DNA of 64,000 bases from NCBI GenBank assembly GCA_020848435.1, contig JADLAC010000030.1, positions 1 to 64,000 of the forward strand. The letters are read 5' to 3'. A model generated the notes under the pieces. That model had not been told where the DNA came from. It ran no database searches and worked only from the letters and a program-made list of their open reading frames with translations. The position numbers were made by a program, and so were the translations under genes. This document shows, one piece after another, positions 34,116 through 42,525 of this stretch (the stretch's first letter is position 1; each line of letters starts with the position of its first letter). This DNA comes from Burkholderiales bacterium. Its GTDB lineage: Bacteria > Pseudomonadota > Gammaproteobacteria > Burkholderiales > WYBJ01.

Positions 34116-35030
34116 TCAGCAGCCGAATACCGCCTGGGCGGCGCGCCCGAGAATGATGTCGCGTTCCTCGCGCGTGAACTCGACGTCGCTCTGCGGCTGG
34201 TCGATCGCGGCCACCCAGTCCTTCGTCGGCAGGTAGAAAGTGGGCAGCGGGGCATCGCTCGCGAACAGGATCTTCCACGGCCCGGTCCAGTCGATCATGT
34301 CGCGCAGCCACTGGTAGAACTTGTGCCGGTTGATCCGGTAGTCGAACTGGCGGATCGATATGTCCATGAAGCAGTTGGGCAGCGCCGCGCACGCGAGGCG
34401 GCACTGCTCCCAGGATTCGAGACCGGCGTGCGCCATGATCATGTTTACCTCCGGAAACGCTTCCGCGGCCGAGGCGATCAAGTTGGGTGATCCGTACTCC
34501 CAGTTGAACTCCAAGCCGCCGCTGTGGAACATGATCGGGACCTTCCACTGCGTGCACTTCTCGTACAGCGGGAAACACAGCGGGTCGTTCGGCTTGAAAC
34601 CGGCGGCCGGCATCAGCTTGAAGCCTTTCATCCCCCACGCTTCGATCGCCTCGGTGGCCTGCTCGAGCGCGTCGGGCCGGCGCGGATCGAGGGCTGCGAG
34701 CGGCACGAACCGGCCGGGGTAGCGGCGCGCGTACTCGGCGAGATAGCGGTTCTGCTCGCGATTGGCGACGCGCGGCTCTCCCGTGACCGCGTAGGCCCAG
34801 TCGACGCCGAAGATCACGCTGACATCGACGCGCGCTGCGTCCATTTCGGCAATCAGCTTCTCGCCGCTCGGATCGATCCGGCTGCGCACCATCTCGACGT
34901 ACTGCTGCGGCGTGATGCTGGTCTTGTGCACGCGGTTGTAAAGCGAGGCGGCCATGCGGGCGTGGCCACCGAGGAAGCGCTGGCGGACGTAGCCGGGCCG
35001 CGTCAAGTGGACGTGCGAATCGATGATCAT
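34116..35030 (-). CDS. Amidohydrolase 2-family metal-dependent hydrolase or decarboxylase
   Basis: A 304-residue TIM-barrel protein of the ACMSD / gamma-resorcylate decarboxylase group. Metal-site marks are DSHVHLT (His6, His8), GFKLMPAAGF, MFHSGG (His169), MAHAGLESW (His201) and FASDAPL (Asp259). AGAGGAAG precedes the start. Members of this family either hydrolyse lactones and amides or decarboxylate phenolic acids. The second option would suit the neighbouring ring-hydroxylating molybdoenzyme, since 2,6-dihydroxybenzoate decarboxylases belong here, but nothing in the sequence proves it. It converges on the small-subunit gene. Confidence 0.85.
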   Translation of the reverse strand: MIIDSHVHLTRPGYVRQRFLGGHARMAASLYNRVHKTSITPQQYVEMVRSRIDPSGEKLIAEMDAARVDVSVIFGVDWAYAVTGEPRVANREQNRYLAEYARRYPGRFVPLAALDPRRPDALEQATEAIEAWGMKGFKLMPAAGFKPNDPLCFPLYEKCTQWKVPIMFHSGGLEFNWEYGSPNLIASAAEAFPEVNMIMAHAGLESWEQCRLACAALPNCFMDISIRQFDYRINRHKFYQWLRDMIDWTGPWKILFASDAPLPTFYLPTKDWVAAIDQPQSDVEFTREERDIILGRAAQAVFGC

Positions 35031-35314
35031 GCGGGCTTCCTCTGACAGGGATGCGTGCCCGTTGTCCTCGACGCGCGCCTCGCGTCACCGGACAACGGCA
35101 CGGCCAGACGCTCGCTCCGATACCGCGGCAGCGCCTTGATCTAGCGCAAGGAGCTGCGAGCAGGCGGGCCTGGGCGGCAGGGCAGCGCAATGACAGCCGC
35201 GAGCTCCCGCGAGGGTCCGCGAGGGTCCGCGAGGGTCCGCGCATCGACCCGCTCGGCCTTGACCCGCACCAATCGCAACGGCGCCGGGCGCGTCCGGGCC
35301 GCGCGGCTCGCGAA
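35031..35314. other. Spacer between the two amidohydrolase genes, with a possible FNR-like half-box
   Basis: About 280 bases without a gene. TTGATCTAGCGCAA at 35136-35149 has one perfect FNR/DNR half (TTGAT) and a weaker partner (CGCAA). On the minus strand a start site 41.5 bases away would fall near 35101, but I see no -10 hexamer at the right place, so it is only a candidate. A 10-bp tandem repeat lies at 35211-35240. Confidence 0.3.
35211..35240. repeat. Three perfect copies of a 10-bp unit (gagggtccgc)
   Basis: Three exact head-to-tail copies fill 35211-35240, flanked by half-matching sequence on the left. The unit is not a multiple of three, and the site is intergenic. It looks like a slippage-prone microrepeat with no sign of function. 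Confidence 0.85.
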
Positions 35315-36529
35315 TCAGCGCGCGCGTGCGCGCTTGTCCGAGACGATGCGGCCGTCCTTGAGCACGAGCCGAAGCTGGCGCACGTTGTTGATGTCGGCGA
35401 GCGGATCGGCGCCGACCACGATGAGATCGGCGAGCTTGCCGACTTCGATCGTCCCCAGGTCGTCGCCGGCGCCGCAGACGGCGGCGGCGTGGCGGGTAGC
35501 GGCCAGTAGCGTTTGCCAGGGGCTCGCCCCGTCACGCATCCACAGCCCCATCTCGAGCAGGCCAGCGTCCTTGAGCGGGCGGATGTCGGAACCGAGCGCC
35601 ATCTTGACGCCGGCGCCGAGCGCCTTGCGAAACCACGTCGCGTGCTCGTCGGCCGCGGCATCGGCGCGGCAGCACAGCGACTGCGCGAGATTGCGCTGGG
35701 TGAGCCACTGCCGCTCCCATTCGTTGTTCGCCTGGTTAGGCGTGAGATGGCTGATGGCAAGTGTCGGCACATACCACGTGTCGTGCTTCAACATGAGCTC
35801 GATGCACTCGTCGTCCATGATGTAACCGTGCTCGACGCTGTGTGCACCGAGCCGGATCGCGTTCTTCACTGCCTCGGGATTGGTCGCGTGCGCCATCACC
35901 TTGAGCTCGCGCTGGTGGCAGATCGCGAACGCCGCGCGCAGCTCGTCCTCGAGCAGGAAGGAGTGCCAGTGCCGGTCCCATGCCGGCCCCATGATGCCGC
36001 CGGAGAGATTGAGCTTGATGTGATCGACGCCGTTCTTGATCTGCTCGCGGATCGCGCGCACGAAACCGTAGGGGCCGTCGCATTCGAGCGCATGGCCCGA
36101 GGTGAGGAAATGCCCGGCGGTGGTGGTAAGAAAATGCCCGCACGCGAACAGCCGCGGCCCGACGTACTGGCCCGAGTCGAAGGCGCGCTTCCAGGCGACG
36201 TCCATGAAGTGATGCGTGCCGGCACAGCGAAAGCCGACGATGCCCGACTCGGTCAGCGCCGCCATCAGCCGGTGGCCGAACAGGGCGACCTGCTCGGCGA
36301 GCGGCATCTCGGCGAGCGACAGATAGTCCGGATGGACGTGGACGTCCCACAGTCCCGGCAGCAGGTAGGCACCGGCGAGATCGATCAGCTCGGCGTCGCC
36401 GCCTGCCGCCTTGCGGCCATCGGTCAGGATCTCGCTGATGCGGCCGCGCTCGATGACGACGCTCGCGCCCGAGCGCGGCTTCGGATCGATGCAGTCTATG
36501 AGGGTTGCATTGGTGAGGATGGTTCGCAT
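35315..36529 (-). CDS. Imidazolonepropionase-like amidohydrolase
   Basis: A 404-residue amidohydrolase of the prolidase/imidazolonepropionase-like branch: N-terminal beta cap TILTNATLIDC, DVHVHPD (His64, His66), HIKLNLSGG with a candidate carboxylated Lys, MAHATNPEAV, EHGY and MALGSDIRP, and a C-terminal GKLADLIVVGADPLADI. No signal peptide, so cytoplasmic. The ATG at 36529 fits the family N-terminus. A GTG at 36553 overlapping the upstream receptor stop (GTGA) is an alternative and would imply translational coupling with receptor F. Confidence 0.87.
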   Translation of the reverse strand: MRTILTNATLIDCIDPKPRSGASVVIERGRISEILTDGRKAAGGDAELIDLAGAYLLPGLWDVHVHPDYLSLAEMPLAEQVALFGHRLMAALTESGIVGFRCAGTHHFMDVAWKRAFDSGQYVGPRLFACGHFLTTTAGHFLTSGHALECDGPYGFVRAIREQIKNGVDHIKLNLSGGIMGPAWDRHWHSFLLEDELRAAFAICHQRELKVMAHATNPEAVKNAIRLGAHSVEHGYIMDDECIELMLKHDTWYVPTLAISHLTPNQANNEWERQWLTQRNLAQSLCCRADAAADEHATWFRKALGAGVKMALGSDIRPLKDAGLLEMGLWMRDGASPWQTLLAATRHAAAVCGAGDDLGTIEVGKLADLIVVGADPLADINNVRQLRLVLKDGRIVSDKRARAR

Positions 36530-36549
36530 GCGCTCGCTACCGGTTGTGT

Positions 36550-37512
36550 TCACTCGGGCTTGATGCCCGCATCCTGCGCGACCTTGAGCCAGCGGCGCGC
36601 TTCAGATTCGATGAAGGCGCGAAACTCCGCCGGCCCGCCGCCGGCCGGCTCGATGCCGCGGTCATTGAACGTCCTGACGACATCGGCCGAGCGCAGGATC
36701 GTGCCGATCTCGGCGGCCAAGCGCTCGACGATCGCCGCGGGCGTTCGCGCGGGCGCCAGCACGCCGAACCAGGTGCCACCGGCGAAGCCGCGCACGCCCG
36801 CTTCGTCCATGGTCGGCACGTCGGTCGCGAGTGCAGAGCGTTTCGGTGTCGCCACCGCCAGCGCCTTCAGCTTGCCCGCGCGCACCTGCGGCAGCACGAC
36901 CGGCACGGTGTCGAAGGTCATCTGCACCTGGCCGCCGAGCAGATCCGCGATCGCCGGCGCGCTGCCCTTGTAGGGAATGTGGACGACATTGATGCCCGCC
37001 GCCGCCCGGAACGCCTCGCCCACCAGGTGGTTCGACGTGCCTTGACCGAAGGATGCGAAGTTGAGCGCGCCGGGCTTGGCGCGCGCGAGCGCGATCAGAT
37101 CCTTGACCGTGGCGGCCGGCACCGAGGGATGCACGACGAGCATGAAGGGCACGCGTCCCACCAGCGTCACCGGCCGGAAGTCCCGCAGCGAATCGTAGGG
37201 GTGGTTCTTCACTAAAGCGCGGTAGATCGCGACCTCCGGCGAGGCGGCGAACGACAAGGTGTGAGCGTCGGGATCGGCCTTGACCACGATGCTCGCGCCG
37301 ATCGTGCCGCTCGCGCCGGCGCGGTTGTCGACCACCACGGCTTGCCCGAACACGGCTGCGAGTCTTTGCGCGATCAGGCGCGCGGCGATATCCGTACTGC
37401 CGCCGGGCGGGTAGCCGACGATGAGCCGTATGGGCCGAGTCGGGTAAGCGCCTTGCGCGGCGGGGGCGGCAACACCGAGCGCCAACAGCGCTGCAAGCAA
37501 TGCGAAACGCAT
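36550..37512 (-). CDS. Bug/TctC-family periplasmic receptor (F)
   Basis: A 320-residue receptor with AAGGGAG before the ATG. The signal is short, ending near AAQG (residue 21), with mature AYPTRPIRLIVGYPPGGSTD. Loops VVDNRAGASGTIGASI, PDAHT (where most have PDGYT), FASFGQGTSNH and HIPYKGSAPAI are present. It is the leading gene of a two-gene unit with the imidazolonepropionase-like amidohydrolase; their ends touch. This suggests that the receptor binds the amidohydrolase substrate. Confidence 0.9.
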   Translation of the reverse strand: MRFALLAALLALGVAAPAAQGAYPTRPIRLIVGYPPGGSTDIAARLIAQRLAAVFGQAVVVDNRAGASGTIGASIVVKADPDAHTLSFAASPEVAIYRALVKNHPYDSLRDFRPVTLVGRVPFMLVVHPSVPAATVKDLIALARAKPGALNFASFGQGTSNHLVGEAFRAAAGINVVHIPYKGSAPAIADLLGGQVQMTFDTVPVVLPQVRAGKLKALAVATPKRSALATDVPTMDEAGVRGFAGGTWFGVLAPARTPAAIVERLAAEIGTILRSADVVRTFNDRGIEPAGGGPAEFRAFIESEARRWLKVAQDAGIKPE

Positions 37513-37843
37513 CGAAAGACTCCCTTAAAAGCTTCCTTGCTGGTGCGCGCTTCCTGCGCGCGCCAGCAAGAGTACAGGCAAACCCTGGTTTAGAACAGAA
37601 ACTGCGGCCGACCGCCGCCGCCACTATGTCGCGGATTGCCCGGCCGAGGCAACAGCGCGCCTTTGGTGCTGGGCTGGCCGGGCGCCAGGACGATCCGGCG
37701 TGGCGTGGATCTCCATGGCGAGATCGTGACGGCTGCCGCGTCCTCGCGCTACCGTGCCCGCAGGCGGCTTGATCCAGGTCAACTGGCAGCGCCATGCGGC
37801 GTGCAAGTCTGAGAATTCAGTCATGGCTACGGCGGAGGCATCG
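37513..37843. other. Divergent control region between receptor F and ppk2
   Basis: About 330 bases without a gene. The only clear element is the FNR/DNR-type box at 37769-37782, listed separately. A frame open from 37754 leads into ppk2 but lacks a ribosome site. Nothing else is recognised. Confidence 0.4.
37769..37782 (+). promoter_or_regulatory. FNR/DNR-type box TTGAT-CCAG-GTCAA upstream of ppk2
   Basis: One mismatch from the TTGAT-N4-ATCAA consensus, and the same variant (GTCAA right half) as the boxes before nosZ and nosR. A site centred here would give a transcript start near 37817, 27 bases before the chosen ppk2 ATG. The -10 region at 37805-37810 (AAGTCT) is poor, so activity is less sure than for the nos boxes. 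Confidence 0.55.
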
Positions 37844-39031
37844 ATGGCACGGGATACGAACGGCTCGACGCTCGCGGCCGCCGAGTCGCCGCAGCAAGCG
37901 AAGGCGAGCGCGCGGCGCGCCGGCGGTAGCGCGCGGGCCGTGACGGCGGGCGACACCCTTGCGCACCTCGGGCCCAAGAGCGCCGAGTCCGAGCGCATCG
38001 CGCGCCGTACCAGCGCGGCCCATACGGTCCAGGGCCTGGTGCTCACCGACCTGATCGCTCATGCACGCAACGGCGATCCCGCGGGCGAAACGCTACGCCA
38101 GTTGCAGGCCCTGATCGAGGGCGCTTCGCCCGACGAAGTCAAGGCGCTGCGCAAGGTGCTATTCCGGCGCGAAGCCGCGGAGGGCGAGGGAATCGACCCG
38201 GATAGCGTGCTCAGCCCGAACTGGCGCGAGGGCGCCTATCCCTACCGCAACCTGCTTTCGCGCAAGAGCTACGAGAAGCAGAAGTATCGCCTGCAGGTCG
38301 AGCTGCTCAAGCTGCAGGCCTGGGTGAAGGAAACGGGGCAGCGCATCATCATCCTGTTCGAGGGGCGGGATGCCGCCGGCAAGGGCGGCACCATCAAGCG
38401 CTTCATGGAGCATTTGAACCCGCGCGGCGCGCGCGTCGTCGCGCTGGAAAAGCCGAGCGAGGTGGAGCGTGGCCAGTGGTATTTCCAGCGCTATATTCAG
38501 AACCTGCCCACGCGCGGCGAGATCGTGCTGTTCGATCGGAGCTGGTACAACCGGGCTGGTGTCGAGCGCGTGATGGCGTTCTGCACCGAGGCGGAATACG
38601 ACGAGTTCCTGCGCCAGACCCCCGAGTTCGAGCGCCAGCTCGTGCGCAGCGGCGTGCATCTGTTCAAGTTCTGGTTTTCGGTGAGCCGTCCCGAGCAGCG
38701 CCGCCGTTTCAAGGAGCGCCAGGTGCACCCGCTCAAGCAGTGGAAGCTCAGCCCGATCGACATGGCCTCGCTCGACAAGTGGGAGGAGTACACGCGGGCG
38801 AAGGAAGCGATGTTCTTGCACACCGACACATCGGACGCGCCTTGGACCGTGATCAAGTCGGATTGCAAGAAGCGCGCGCGCCTGAATGCGATGCGCTACG
38901 TATTGCAGCGGCTCGCGTATGCGCAGCGCGACATGGCTTTGGTTGGCCCGGTGGATCCCTTGATCGTGGGACGGCCCGCGCTGGTGTCGAGCGTCAGCGA
39001 CGACCACATCCTCGCCACCGGGCGCGGCTGA
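37844..39031 (+). CDS. Polyphosphate kinase 2 family protein
   Basis: A 395-residue PPK2 enzyme, which moves phosphate between polyphosphate and nucleotides. Walker A GRDAAGKGG is at 174-182, the lid/acid motif DRSWYNRAGVE starts at 231, and VHLFKFWFSVS plus RRFKERQVHPLKQWKLSP complete the core. About 110 residues precede the core; part of that is low-complexity Ala-rich and may be mobile. ATG 37844 is chosen because GGAGG lies five bases upstream; ATG 37823 is in frame but has no site. The FNR/DNR-like box links it to oxygen limitation. Confidence 0.9.
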   Translation: MARDTNGSTLAAAESPQQAKASARRAGGSARAVTAGDTLAHLGPKSAESERIARRTSAAHTVQGLVLTDLIAHARNGDPAGETLRQLQALIEGASPDEVKALRKVLFRREAAEGEGIDPDSVLSPNWREGAYPYRNLLSRKSYEKQKYRLQVELLKLQAWVKETGQRIIILFEGRDAAGKGGTIKRFMEHLNPRGARVVALEKPSEVERGQWYFQRYIQNLPTRGEIVLFDRSWYNRAGVERVMAFCTEAEYDEFLRQTPEFERQLVRSGVHLFKFWFSVSRPEQRRRFKERQVHPLKQWKLSPIDMASLDKWEEYTRAKEAMFLHTDTSDAPWTVIKSDCKKRARLNAMRYVLQRLAYAQRDMALVGPVDPLIVGRPALVSSVSDDHILATGRG

Positions 39032-39231
39032 GGCGGGCGCGGCCGCGCGGCACCTTGTAGTCTCATGTGGAAGGTGGACTCTCAGCCGGTGCGACTTGCT
39101 GCGGCCGGTAGCTTGAGCGGGTCTCCAGCGTGTGGGACATGGACGCGATCAGGGATGCGACGCCGAGCGTGACTGGCCATGACCGCGCGGGTGATGCTCG
39201 ATGCTACAGTCCGCTCCGGCGCCGGTCATGG

Positions 39232-40275
39232 TCACCCGCGCTCGCCGCGCCCGCGGGTCGAGACCGGCTCGAGCCTCGACGTCAGTCCGGGCGACATCCA
39301 GCTCGTGTAGTCGCGATCGACGATGAGACCTTCGAGGCCGGGCGTGGCTGCGACGAGCTTCTTGCCTGCATCGACGCCGAGCACCATGATCGCGGTGGCG
39401 ATGCCGTTCACGTCCTCCATCCGCTCGGCGACCAGCGTGACGTGATGCGGGCCTTCGGCCGGGGTGCCTGTGCGCGGGTCGAGGATGTGGTGGTAGCGCT
39501 TGCCGCCCTCGACGAAGAAGCGCTCGTAATCGCCCGATGACACGACGTACCCGGTGGTGACTGCGAGCGCCCCGAGCAGCTCGCCCGGCCGGCGCGGGTC
39601 ACGAATGCCGACGCGCCAAGCTCTGTCGGGCGTGCGTGCCACGACATCGCCGCCGCCGTTGACCAGCGCGCGCGCGATGCCGTGGCTTGCCAGCACCTTC
39701 ATGCCTTCCCGCAGGATGTAGAGCTTGGCGATGCCGCCCAAGTCGATGCGCTGGCCGGCGCGGCGCAGCGCGACCGTCCCCTTGTCCGCATCGACGACCA
39801 CGTCACGGTAGTCGATGAGCGGTCTCTGGCGCTCGATCTGCGCCGCGTCGGGCCTGCTGGGATTGCGCGGATCGAAGCGCCAGCCTTTGAGCGAGCCTAC
39901 CGTGATGTCGAACGCGCCGCCGGTGCGCTCGGAGACGCTGCGCGCCATCGCCAGCACCTCGCGTAGCTCTGCGGGTGCCGGCACGGCGTGCACGCCGGCG
40001 GCGTCGTTGATCGCGCTGACCACGCTGTGCGGATCGTAGTGGTTCATCATGGCCGATAGCCGCTCCATCGCGCGATACGCGGAATCCACGGCGAGCACGA
40101 GGTGGTCGCGGTCGGCGCCTTCGGCGCTGATCTCGACCACCGTCCCCATCAGCGCTCGCGACTCGCGGTGCGATTCGCGCTGCGGGACGCAAGCAGCGAG
40201 CCAGATCACCAGCGCGAGGACGAGCGCCATCCCCGCAGCACGATAACTGCGCAGCGCGGGTTGCTTTCGGCTCAT
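39232..40275 (-). CDS. ApbE-family FAD:protein FMN transferase (NosX-like lipoprotein)
   Basis: A 347-residue flavin transferase. A membrane segment ends in IWLAAC (Cys29), a lipobox, so it is likely an outer-leaflet lipoprotein in the periplasm. Core marks are ALMGTVVEI, GAFDITVGSLKGWRF, IDLGGIAKLYI with the FAD site, ALVNGGGDVVA and HHILDPRTGTPA. The neighbouring NosR has a DAISGAT flavinylation site, so this enzyme most likely attaches FMN to NosR, as NosX does. It is divergent from nosZ with an FNR/DNR box between them. CGGGAAG precedes the ATG. Confidence 0.9.
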   Translation of the reverse strand: MSRKQPALRSYRAAGMALVLALVIWLAACVPQRESHRESRALMGTVVEISAEGADRDHLVLAVDSAYRAMERLSAMMNHYDPHSVVSAINDAAGVHAVPAPAELREVLAMARSVSERTGGAFDITVGSLKGWRFDPRNPSRPDAAQIERQRPLIDYRDVVVDADKGTVALRRAGQRIDLGGIAKLYILREGMKVLASHGIARALVNGGGDVVARTPDRAWRVGIRDPRRPGELLGALAVTTGYVVSSGDYERFFVEGGKRYHHILDPRTGTPAEGPHHVTLVAERMEDVNGIATAIMVLGVDAGKKLVAATPGLEGLIVDRDYTSWMSPGLTSRLEPVSTRGRGERG

Positions 40276-40296
40276 GGCTTGTCTTCCCGAACGAAT

Positions 40297-40310
40297 TTGA
40301 TGTCCGTCAA
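40297..40310 (+). promoter_or_regulatory. FNR/DNR-type box TTGAT-GTCC-GTCAA upstream of nosZ
   Basis: Centre at 40303.5. A class II FNR-type promoter would start transcription near 40345 and need a -10 at 40333-40338. That position reads AATAAT, one base from TATAAT. The fit of both elements makes this the best-supported regulatory site in the window. It also lies 22 bases upstream of the divergent apbE gene and may control it. Confidence 0.75.
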
Positions 40311-40451
40311 TTGGCTTCGATTGCTGCGTGGCAATAATCGGCCCAAGAGCACGCTCGGCCCGGCCGCGCGGGTATCGCCTGGGGGCTGGCATGCGGGCCA
40401 AGCCGGTCCGCCAGCGTGCAGCAAGCCTATTTTCATCCAGGGAGGGCAGCC

Positions 40452-42425
40452 ATGAGCGAAGTCAAGCAAGCCGATACACACGAAGGCGATGGCCATGCGC
40501 CGCTCGCCGAAGCGAGCGCCACTGGCGCCTTGAACCGCCGCCGCTTCCTCGGCAATGCCGCGTTGCTGAGTCTGGCGGGCGTCGGTCTTGCCGCCTGCAA
40601 GGAATCGACAGTCGCCGACAAACCCGCCGCCCAGCCGGCGGCGTCGGCGGCGGCACCGGCCGGCGCAGCTGCGTCGTACGACGTGAAACCCGGGCAGCTC
40701 GACGAGTACTACGGACTGTGGAGCGGGGGCCATTCGGGCGAGGTGCGCGTGCTCGCCATTCCCTCCAGCCGCGAGATCCGGCGCATCCCGGTGTTCAACC
40801 CGGAAGCCATGACGGGCTGGGGCATCACCAACGAATCGAAGAAGATCATCGGCACCAAGCCCGACGGCAGCCTCAATTACACCACCGGCGATACCCATCA
40901 CGTCCACGCCTCCTATGCGAACGGCACCTACGACGGCAAGTACGCCTGGGTCAACGACAAGATCCATAGCCGCCTGGGGCGCATCCGGCTCGACACCATG
41001 GAGTGCGACAAGATCACCGAGCTGCCCAACGTCCAAGGCTTCCACGGGGTGTTTCCCGACAAGCGCGACCCGGTCGACGCCGCCAAGAACCACACCACGC
41101 GCGTCTTCTGCGGCAGCGAGTTCCATATTCCGCAGCCGAACGACGGCAGCGGCATGGACGATCCGGCGAAGTACTTCGCGGTCTTCACCTGTGTCGACGC
41201 AGAGACGATGGAGGTGCGCTGGCAGTGCAAGGTCGACGGCAACATGGACCTGGTGGCCACGTCGTTCGACGGCAAGCTCGCCGCCGCCAACCAATACAAT
41301 ACCGAGAACGGCATGGTCTACGCCAACATGATGTCGGCGGAGCGCGATGCCTGCGTGTTCTTCAACGTCGAGCGCATCGAGGCGGCGCTCCAGGCCGGCA
41401 AGGTGTTCAAGATCGCAGGCTCCAGCGTGCCGGTGGTCGATGGCACGCGTGCGGCCAACGCCGACCCGAAGACGGCGCTCACCTGCTACGTGCCGGTGCC
41501 CAAGAACCCGCACGGCGTGAACGCGAGCCCCGACGGCAAGTACTTCGTCTGCGCGGGCAAGCTCTCGCCGACCGCGACCGTGATCGACCTCGCCCTGGTG
41601 CTCGACTGGTTCGAGGGCAAGCTGAAGGAGCCGCGCGACACCGTGGTGGCGGAGCCCGAGATCGGCTTGGGCCCCCTGCACACGGCCTTCGACGGCCGCG
41701 GCAACGCCTACACCACGCTGTTCCTCGACAGCCAGATCGTCAAGTGGAGCATCGACGCGGCGATCAAGGCGTTCAAGGGCGACAAGAACGCGAAGGTTGT
41801 CATCGACCGCGTGGACGTGCACTACCAGCCCGGCCACCTCAACGCCTCCATGAGCGAGACCCGCGAGGCCGACGGCAAGTGGCTGCTGGTCGGGTGCAAG
41901 TTCTCGAAGGACCGCTATCTGCCGGTGGGGCCGCTGCATCCCGAGAACGAGGTGCTGATCGACATCTCCGGTGAGAAGATGAAGTCGGTGCACGAAAGCT
42001 CGGTGTGGCCGGAGCCCCACGACTTCATCGTCGTGAAGCGCGACAAGATCAAGACCCGGCAGGTCTACACCATGGACGAGTTTCCGAACGCCGTGAAGGA
42101 GGTCGGCGGCTCCAAGATCGAGCGCAAGGGCAAGCAGGTGACCGTGCATCTCACTTCGGTCGCGCCGGCCTTCGGGCTCGCCGAGATCAAGGTGAAGCAG
42201 GGCGACGAGGTGACGGTCATCCTCACCAACCACGACAAGGTCGAGGACCTCGGCCACGGCTTCGCGATCCCGAAGTACAACGTCAACTTCATCGTCAATC
42301 CGCAGGAGACCAAGTCGGTGACGTTCAAGGCCGACAAGCCGGGTGTGTACTGGTACTACTGCACCCACTTCTGCCACGCTCTGCACCTAGAGATGCGCGG
42401 GCGGTTGATGGTGGAGCGCGCCTAG
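40452..42425 (+). CDS. nosZ: Nitrous-oxide reductase NosZ (clade I)
   Basis: A 657-residue periplasmic copper enzyme that reduces N2O to N2. The twin-arginine leader is NRRRFLGNAALLSLAG, residues 28-43. CuZ ligands sit in GDTHHVHAS, GSEFHIPQP, KNPHGVNASPDG, GPLHTAFDG, PGHLN and PEPHDF. The C-terminal cupredoxin domain carries the CuA site: GHGF, and CTHFCHALHLEM with Cys637, Cys641, His645 and Met648. GGGAGG precedes the ATG. The leader ends in GLAAC, a lipobox-like motif at Cys49, so the enzyme might be tethered. It heads the cluster and has its own FNR/DNR-type promoter. Confidence 0.97.
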   Translation: MSEVKQADTHEGDGHAPLAEASATGALNRRRFLGNAALLSLAGVGLAACKESTVADKPAAQPAASAAAPAGAAASYDVKPGQLDEYYGLWSGGHSGEVRVLAIPSSREIRRIPVFNPEAMTGWGITNESKKIIGTKPDGSLNYTTGDTHHVHASYANGTYDGKYAWVNDKIHSRLGRIRLDTMECDKITELPNVQGFHGVFPDKRDPVDAAKNHTTRVFCGSEFHIPQPNDGSGMDDPAKYFAVFTCVDAETMEVRWQCKVDGNMDLVATSFDGKLAAANQYNTENGMVYANMMSAERDACVFFNVERIEAALQAGKVFKIAGSSVPVVDGTRAANADPKTALTCYVPVPKNPHGVNASPDGKYFVCAGKLSPTATVIDLALVLDWFEGKLKEPRDTVVAEPEIGLGPLHTAFDGRGNAYTTLFLDSQIVKWSIDAAIKAFKGDKNAKVVIDRVDVHYQPGHLNASMSETREADGKWLLVGCKFSKDRYLPVGPLHPENEVLIDISGEKMKSVHESSVWPEPHDFIVVKRDKIKTRQVYTMDEFPNAVKEVGGSKIERKGKQVTVHLTSVAPAFGLAEIKVKQGDEVTVILTNHDKVEDLGHGFAIPKYNVNFIVNPQETKSVTFKADKPGVYWYYCTHFCHALHLEMRGRLMVERA

Positions 42426-42525
42426 GTCTAGCGGGGTCAGTCTAGCGGCGCGGGTCCCAGCGCGGATCGATAGCACGGCCGCGGGCGCGCTGTGCGTGTG
42501 CGCCGCCAGCCCGAGAGGAGCAGCG

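Noticed and set aside
35136..35149. TTGATCTAGCGCAA as a fourth FNR/DNR promoter
   Set aside because: The right half is weak and no -10 sits at the needed distance on either strand, so it is noted only inside the spacer entry.
35513..36973. Plus-strand open frame (486 codons)
   Set aside because: Lies opposite two motif-proven genes (amidohydrolase and receptor F) and has shadow composition.
40272..42386. Minus-strand open frame (704 codons) covering nosZ
   Set aside because: Entirely antisense to NosZ, whose copper motifs prove the coding strand.
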